Shown: positions 17,752 to 21,945 of the stretch, piece by piece | Layout: every line of letters starts with the position of its first letter | How positions within the stretch are numbered: the first letter of the stretch is position 1 | DNA from: Candidatus Manganitrophaceae bacterium | GTDB taxonomy: Bacteria > Nitrospirota > Nitrospiria > SBBL01 > Manganitrophaceae | Reading direction: 5' to 3' | Length of the DNA stretch: 21,945 nt | Assembly: GCA_004297235.1 (NCBI GenBank) | Contig: SCUR01000109.1 | Coordinates: forward strand, 1 to 21,945 | Notes under the pieces: model-generated | The model's input: the letters and a program-made list of their open reading frames with translations, nothing else | Database searches by the model: none | Told to the model about the DNA's origin: nothing | Made by a program: the position numbers and the translations under genes

Positions 17752-17818
17752 TCCCCCATCAAACGATCCCCACGACAACGATCCCTATGTTAAAATGAGA
17801 TGCGGAGGGCAAAGACCG

Positions 17819-18676
17819 ATGGATTCCGGCTGGATCGGAGAAACGACCGAATCCGATTTTGAAGAGAACGTCATCGCCGCATCGAAAACAACACCGGTGC
17901 TGGTCGATTTCTGGGCCGCTTGGTGCGGCCCTTGCCGGATGCTCACCCCGATTCTGGAGCGGGTGGTCAACGGCTATCAAGGGAAGGTTCGACTGGTCAA
18001 GGTGAACACCGATGAGAACCCGAGCCTCGCGGGCCGGTACCGGATTCAGGGAATCCCGGCCGTGAAAGCTTTTGTCGACGGCCATATCGTTGATGAATTC
18101 GTCGGCGTCCTGCCCGAGCGGCAAATCCGGGAATTCGTCGACAATCTCGTCCCGTCCGAGGCCGATCTCCTCGCCCAAAAGGGGCGCCCCTTGGAAGAGA
18201 GACAGCCGCTGGAGGCGATGGGCCTCTACGAAGAGGCGCTCCGGCACGAGCCGCAACATGCCGCTTCCTTGCTCGGAAAGCTTCGGCTTCTTCTCGCGCT
18301 GGAGCGGATCGAGGAGGCCCGCCTCTTCTTCAATCATCTTCCGGCCGCGCTTCAATTTCATGAAGAGACCCGCCGCCTTCAGATTCGACTCGACCTCGCC
18401 CTCTCACAAAAAAGCGCGCCCAGTCTGGCCGAACTGCGGGCCCGTGTGTCGCGAGAGCCGGAGAACCTCCAACATCGATTCGATCTTGCAATCCGCCTTG
18501 CCGCCGAGGGGGAGTATGAGGAAGCGTTGGAAACCGACCTGGCCATTGTCCGGAAAGATCGTCGATTCAAAGAGGACGGCGCCCGTAAGGCGATGCTCCA
18601 GATCTTTGAGGTCATCGGCCCCCGCTCCCCGCTCGCCGAGAAATATCGGGAGAAGCTGGCCGAGATCCTCTTTTAA
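17819..18676 (+). CDS. Thioredoxin-TPR protein, CnoX/YbbN-like
   Basis: 285 residues. An N-terminal thioredoxin domain (about 1-110) has an intact WCGPC active site (Cys36, Cys39) and cis-proline Pro80 in QGIPAVKAF. It is followed by TPR-like helices (about 115-285), with recognisable units such as PLEAMGLYEEALRHEPQHAASLLGK and LAAEGEYEEALETDLAIVRKD. E. coli CnoX protects chaperone clients from over-oxidation and passes them to GroEL and DnaK, and has lost the second active-site residue; here both cysteines remain, so thiol-disulfide activity is likely. No signal peptide, so cytoplasmic. I chose ATG 17819 because GGAGGG (17804-17809) stands 9 nt before it; ATG 17795 would overlap that site. 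Its stop shares TTAA with the convergent transporter gene. Confidence 0.9.
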   Translation: MDSGWIGETTESDFEENVIAASKTTPVLVDFWAAWCGPCRMLTPILERVVNGYQGKVRLVKVNTDENPSLAGRYRIQGIPAVKAFVDGHIVDEFVGVLPERQIREFVDNLVPSEADLLAQKGRPLEERQPLEAMGLYEEALRHEPQHAASLLGKLRLLLALERIEEARLFFNHLPAALQFHEETRRLQIRLDLALSQKSAPSLAELRARVSREPENLQHRFDLAIRLAAEGEYEEALETDLAIVRKDRRFKEDGARKAMLQIFEVIGPRSPLAEKYREKLAEILF

Positions 18677-19566
18677 GCGCTGAACTCCCCCTCCCTCCGG
18701 TTCACCATCCAGACGCTGATCAAAATCAATCCCATCCCCAAAAGTTGTTTGATCGAGATCGATTCCGAGAGGAGGAAGACCGCCAGCAGCAGGGCGGTCA
18801 CCGGGATCAGGTTGCTGAAGATCGCTGCCCGGGTCGGGCCGACCGCTTGAAGACCGATGTTCCAGGCAAAAAAAGCGATCACGGAGGCGAAGAGGATCAG
18901 ATAGGTGAGCGCGCCCCAGGCCGACGGCGGAACCGATTGCATCGGCGCCCCTTCCAACATCGCAAAGGGAACCACCATCGTCGTGCCGATGGCGAACGTC
19001 GCCATCGTGAGGGAAAGAGAAGAGTGATGTTTTAAAATCATTCGCGCGAAGAGCGTGTACAAGACCCAGGAAAGCACGCCGAGACAGACAAAGAGATCTC
19101 CCTGCCAAGGAGCGATCACCTCTCCGCGAGGGACACGGACGACCACCAAGATCACCCCGACAAAAGAGAGAAGGCATCCGACCGTCCGTCTCCGGGTCAA
19201 CGGCTCCCTGAAGAAAAGCGAAGAGAGGAGAACGGTCAGAACCGGCGTCGATCCCATGATGATCCCCGCCTCCGAAGCAGGGATGGTCCGAAGGCCATAG
19301 TAGTTCGAGAGCTGATTTCCGATCATCGAGAGAAAAGCGAGGAGAAAGAGAAGGGGAACCTCCCGTCGTTGGAACCGCGGGCGTTGATCGTTTGTCCGCC
19401 ACCAAAACGGCAAAAGACAGAGGGTCGCCCCCGTCCCCCGCAGAAGGGCAAGGCGCAGCGGCGGGAAATAAGTGACCCCCCATTTTTGGGCGATCACCGA
19501 GCCGCCCCAGAGAAAGGCGGCGAGCATCAACAAGAGAGAGGCGGTGCGATGTGAGACCGGCTTCAT
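18673..19566 (-). CDS. EamA-family (DMT superfamily) membrane transporter
   Basis: 297 residues with about ten hydrophobic helices in two five-helix EamA repeats, as in RhaT/YdcZ-type drug/metabolite exporters. The first repeat opens LLLMLAAFLWGGSVIAQKWG and contains NQLSNYYGLRTIPASEAGIIMGSTPVLT; the second opens near GDLFVCLGVLSWVLYTLFAR and contains NIGLQAVGPTRAAIFSNLIP. The substrate cannot be read from sequence; related proteins export amino acids, nucleosides or other metabolites. The ATG overlaps the DUF5069 stop codon (ATGA), so it is the last gene of the minus-strand operon. Its 3' end overlaps the thioredoxin-TPR gene by 4 bp with no terminator between them. Confidence 0.9.
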   Translation of the reverse strand: MKPVSHRTASLLLMLAAFLWGGSVIAQKWGVTYFPPLRLALLRGTGATLCLLPFWWRTNDQRPRFQRREVPLLFLLAFLSMIGNQLSNYYGLRTIPASEAGIIMGSTPVLTVLLSSLFFREPLTRRRTVGCLLSFVGVILVVVRVPRGEVIAPWQGDLFVCLGVLSWVLYTLFARMILKHHSSLSLTMATFAIGTTMVVPFAMLEGAPMQSVPPSAWGALTYLILFASVIAFFAWNIGLQAVGPTRAAIFSNLIPVTALLLAVFLLSESISIKQLLGMGLILISVWMVNRREGEFSA

Positions 19567-20006
19567 CCCGTCGGAATCCGCCCCTCGTCGAGGTCGATCA
19601 TGTCGAGAACATTGATCGAGGCCAGATCGACCTTCGCGACCAGCTCCGGATAAATCTTTTTCCGATATTCAGCCGTCTCGGGCGTGGGGCGGGCGGCTGC
19701 AATCGCCCTAGCCCAGGCTTCCTTCTCCGAAGCGGTATGCGGGATCGCGTGTCGCTCCACCCAGGCGAGGACCGCGTCGTCATTCTCTTCGCTCAGGACG
19801 GCCTCCCTGAACTGCTCCGCATCGAGCCCGGTAAACGAGAGGAATCGGCCGTCGAGGGTCAATCCCGCCGGCCTGAGGAGATTGCCGACATACTCCGGCG
19901 GGAGGGCCCCCTTCGCGTGCAGCCGGATCTTGTCGATGAGCCGGGGCAGAAGGAGATATCCGCCCAGCCGCTCGCGGGGGGATCGGAGCAAAGCGCTCAT
20001 GGGCAT
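19563..20006 (-). CDS. DUF5069 domain protein
   Basis: 147 residues from ATG 20006, which shares a base with the stop of the upstream acetyltransferase gene (TGATG). AAGGAA lies 11 nt upstream. GTG 20009 and ATG 20000 are alternatives. The sequence SPRERLGGYLLLPRLIDKIRLHAKG matches the N-terminal signature I associate with DUF5069, a family of unknown function found in several environmental phyla. No catalytic motif, signal peptide or membrane helix is evident. The C-terminus ends in an acidic LDMIDLDEGRIP segment. It sits between a GNAT acetyltransferase and an EamA transporter with overlapping codons on both sides, so it is co-translated with them. I assign no function. Confidence 0.8.
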   Translation of the reverse strand: MPMSALLRSPRERLGGYLLLPRLIDKIRLHAKGALPPEYVGNLLRPAGLTLDGRFLSFTGLDAEQFREAVLSEENDDAVLAWVERHAIPHTASEKEAWARAIAAARPTPETAEYRKKIYPELVAKVDLASINVLDMIDLDEGRIPTG

Positions 20007-20458
20007 CACGGCTTCGTTTCCTTTCGGCGGACAAAGATCATCGAGCTGTATCCTTCCTCTTCCGTCGTCACAAAGCCGAGTTTTTCATAGAAGGGGCGCT
20101 TGTCCCTGGTCAGCAGATAAAAGACCGGAACCTTCTTTAAAGAAGGATGGGTCAGAATTTTATAGATCAGCGCGCGGCCGACCCCTTTTCGCTGCACCTC
20201 GGGGTGGACGATCACATCGTAGACCGCCGCGCGGAAAATATAATCGGTCAAGACCCGCGCGAAGGCGACCAGGCGGGGCCCCTCCCAAAGGGAGAAGACC
20301 AGACTGGAATGGGTGAGGACCTGTCGGGTTTCTTCCAGCGTCCGATCCTTGGACCAGTCGGCGTAGCGGTAAAGGGCCAAGACCTCTTTCGGATCGATCT
20401 CCCGGCTGTCGCTGAACCGGAGCGGCGTTTTCATTTCGGCGTGGTTTGATTCATCCAT
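20006..20458 (-). CDS. GNAT-family N-acetyltransferase
   Basis: About 150 residues. The acetyl-CoA binding motif is VHPEVQRKGVGRALIYKIL (the Q/RxxGxG/A pattern as R-K-G-V-G). It is preceded by the LVAFARVLTD and AAVYDVIV strands and followed by the C-terminal FYEKLGF typical of the family. It would transfer an acetyl group to an amine; the substrate is unknown. The open frame extends upstream to 20644, but that part overlaps the methyltransferase gene and reads as low-complexity out-of-frame sequence. I therefore take ATG 20458, 8 nt after the methyltransferase stop; ATG 20434 is possible. The stop overlaps the DUF5069 start. Confidence 0.88.
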   Translation of the reverse strand: MDESNHAEMKTPLRFSDSREIDPKEVLALYRYADWSKDRTLEETRQVLTHSSLVFSLWEGPRLVAFARVLTDYIFRAAVYDVIVHPEVQRKGVGRALIYKILTHPSLKKVPVFYLLTRDKRPFYEKLGFVTTEEEGYSSMIFVRRKETKP

Positions 20459-20466
20459 CGGCAGGC

Positions 20467-21324
20467 TCAAAACGGCTTTCGCGCGACGACGATTCGAATC
20501 GCCATCGGCAGGGCGATCTCCTCCCCTTTTCGAAACTGCTCGACCGCCTCTTTGATCTGACGCTCCGCCTCCCCCCGATCCTTTGCCGAGAGCTTGGCGA
20601 AGAGCGGCTGGAGCGGGGCCGCCATGTCGAGAAGGTTCGTCCAATAGGTGTCGGCCGAATCGTAGAACGAGTCGGCCTGGATCTCGTCATCGCCGAGTTT
20701 CTGAAGGCCCGCCTGCTCCGCCATTCCCGAAAGGTCTCCCGGCTTCGCCAGCCGGAAGATCCCCGGCTGGCCGGGGGGAGGGGTCGGCAGGTCGATGAAC
20801 CGCCTGAGAACCTCCATCGGAATTCGGATGAAGGGGTTCTGATCCGGCACCGACCAGACCGCCGCCGCCAGATAGCCGCCGGGCTTCAGCACCCGGGCGA
20901 TCTCGGCCACGGCCTTCGGAACATCGGGAAGAAACATCAGGCAGAACCGGCTGATCACCGCATCAAACGACCCATCCCCCTCCGATAGGTGGGTCGCATC
21001 GGCGACGCGAAAATCCAAATTGAAAAGCCCCAAGCCGTATGCCTTACGCTTGGCCCGATCGAGCATCTCCTCCGAGAGATCGAGGCCGAGCACCTCTCCC
21101 TGATTCCCCACCGCATCGGCGGCGACAATCGCCGGATAGCCGGTCCCGGAGCCGAGGTCCAACACCCGCTGTCCCGGCCGGATCCGCGCATCGCCGACGA
21201 GCCGGTGGTTGAGAAAGGAAAGATTTTGATGGAGCAACGCATCCCACTTCTCCCAGGCCGGCGCCACCCGGCTCCAATCTTGCCGCTGCTGATCGATGAT
21301 CTCTTCGGGGCTCATCTGCGCCAT
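20467..21324 (-). CDS. Class I SAM-dependent methyltransferase
   Basis: 285 residues with a Rossmann-like methyltransferase core: motif I VLDLGSGTG (about 54-62), the acidic end of strand 2 in GLDLSEEML (Asp82), the DATHL segment (motif II), FDAVISRFCLMFLPD, and ARVLKPGGYLAAAVWS (motif III). This resembles UbiE/Methyltransf_11-type enzymes acting on small molecules or lipids; I cannot name the substrate. A helical N-terminal region (DWSRVAPAWEKWDALL) and a C-terminal extension cover the substrate site. AAGGAA precedes the ATG. It is the first gene of the compact run MT-GNAT-DUF5069-EamA. Confidence 0.9.
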   Translation of the reverse strand: MAQMSPEEIIDQQRQDWSRVAPAWEKWDALLHQNLSFLNHRLVGDARIRPGQRVLDLGSGTGYPAIVAADAVGNQGEVLGLDLSEEMLDRAKRKAYGLGLFNLDFRVADATHLSEGDGSFDAVISRFCLMFLPDVPKAVAEIARVLKPGGYLAAAVWSVPDQNPFIRIPMEVLRRFIDLPTPPPGQPGIFRLAKPGDLSGMAEQAGLQKLGDDEIQADSFYDSADTYWTNLLDMAAPLQPLFAKLSAKDRGEAERQIKEAVEQFRKGEEIALPMAIRIVVARKPF

Positions 21325-21358
21325 GGAAATTCCTTTCCTTCATTATGATCCGACGTAG

Positions 21359-21377
21359 GACGTCCCTCGGGGACGTC
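21359..21377. repeat. Palindromic hairpin, GACGTCCC type
   Basis: GACGTCCC (21359-21366), a TCG loop and GGGACGTC (21370-21377) form a perfect 8-bp stem, flanked by near-symmetric GTAG and CTAC. It lies between the GST-like gene and the methyltransferase, where it could end transcripts of the former, although no U-run follows. It resembles the short palindromic repeats dispersed in many bacterial genomes. Confidence 0.5.
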
Positions 21378-21407
21378 TCTACAAATCAATGTTTTGGATA
21401 TGCCCTG

Positions 21408-21945
21408 TCACCCGCGTGGCGAGGTCGATTCGATTGCCTCGCGCCACCGGCCAATCGCTTTGAACCGGCCCGGAATGGCATTATGTCCGCTGAAGGTGTA
21501 ATTGTCCAAAATCCCGAGAAGGTCGAAGTCGACGAAACGGGGCCGCCTATCAACCAGGAAGGGAGACTCCTGCAGCATCTGATCGATCGGGATTAGGAGC
21601 GCTTCGAGCTCTCCTTGTAACTGCGCTTCTTGCCGACGCCACGCATCGAGACAGCCGGCGCCGAACTTCCGCTCTTTGTGACGAAGGAACATCGCGCGAT
21701 CGTAGGTGTCCGGCAGCCAGGAGAGGTAGTGGATGTCATTCAGCTTGAAGCCGACCGATTCCAGTTCGTTCTCGATGTACCGGGCCAGAATCGCCTGAAT
21801 TCCTTCCAGGTTCGGGGGGAATAGGCCGAGATTAAATTTCCGATCGAGATGGTGCGCGATCTCCTGACCGAAATCGGTTTGATCCCAGACGACCTGATCC
21901 CCATCTTCCAAGAGAGGAATCTTGTAAGATTGGCCTTGGCTCTTC
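21408..21945 (-). CDS. Glutathione S-transferase-like protein, 5' end cut by window edge
   Basis: The frame is open to the right edge, giving 178 residues of a protein normally about 200-230 long. The missing part is the first strands of the N-terminal thioredoxin fold and the start codon. The visible N-terminus reads KSQGQSYKIPLLEDGDQVVW, with the GST cis-proline (Ile-Pro) and the following Leu-Glu-Asp turn. The helical C-terminal domain closes with PFLVDRRPRFVDFDLLGILDN, the usual GST helix-capping region. A TTG at 21911 could pass for a start but lies inside the conserved fold, so it is not. The catalytic Ser/Tyr/Cys would be in the missing part, and the glutathione-contacting position after the cis-proline reads Asp-Gln-Thr rather than the common Glu-Ser. 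Substrate unknown. Confidence 0.82.
   Translation of the reverse strand, partial: KSQGQSYKIPLLEDGDQVVWDQTDFGQEIAHHLDRKFNLGLFPPNLEGIQAILARYIENELESVGFKLNDIHYLSWLPDTYDRAMFLRHKERKFGAGCLDAWRRQEAQLQGELEALLIPIDQMLQESPFLVDRRPRFVDFDLLGILDNYTFSGHNAIPGRFKAIGRWREAIESTSPRG

Noticed and set aside
18404..19483. 359-codon minus-strand frame overlapping the thioredoxin-TPR and EamA genes
   Set aside because: It crosses two recognised genes in another frame and its translation is low-complexity, so it is a shadow.
20459..20644. Longer N-terminus for the GNAT protein
   Set aside because: The extra 62 codons lie inside the methyltransferase gene in another frame and read as glycine/arginine-rich noise.
21911..21945. 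TTG at 21911 as the start of the GST-like gene
   Set aside because: The frame continues upstream to the edge with a typical GST sequence (YKIPLLEDG), so the gene is cut by the window rather than starting there.

Overview
The window is a 21.9 kb piece of a moderately GC-rich bacterial chromosome. Intergenic gaps are short, several genes start with TTG or GTG, and stop/start codons often overlap. No rRNA, tRNA, phage, plasmid or CRISPR signal was seen. The gene mix suggests an environmental Gram-negative-type bacterium: cobalamin-dependent MetH, a bacterial-type short alpha-glucan phosphorylase, PpsR, a DUF5069 protein, a very large multi-PAS kinase with NarL-type regulators, and short hairpin repeats between genes. 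Nitrospirota or a neighbouring phylum is my guess. It rests on general resemblance, not on a diagnostic marker.

Layout. (1) 1-5881 is housekeeping. serS runs leftwards off the edge, diverging from metH. An 80-bp inverted-repeat element follows, then ppnP and a small protein with a C-terminal J domain. (2) 5882-13764 is a signalling block on the + strand. It holds a 2070-residue membrane sensor kinase (CHASE, ten PAS domains, GAF, HisKA_3/HATPase), its NarL-type response regulator (ATGA overlap), a 220-bp gap with nested palindromes, a LuxR-type DNA-binding domain standing alone, and a lone receiver protein (TGATG overlap). (3) 13821-17751 is carbon/energy metabolism: a Nudix ADP-sugar pyrophosphatase and an alpha-glucan phosphorylase on the minus strand, diverging from the PEP-synthase/PPDK regulator ppsR. 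(4) 17819-18676 is a thioredoxin-TPR (CnoX/YbbN-like) protein. (5) 18673-21945 is a minus-strand run: a GST-like protein (cut by the right edge), then a tightly packed methyltransferase, GNAT acetyltransferase, DUF5069 protein and EamA transporter.

The most interesting part is the signalling block. The kinase and first regulator form a conventional two-component pair. Directly downstream, what is normally one receiver-HTH regulator appears as two coupled cistrons in reversed order (HTH, then receiver), behind a palindrome that could be a NarL-family operator. The non-coding spacers carry at least four hairpin or inverted-repeat elements of different sequence, which look like dispersed genomic repeats.
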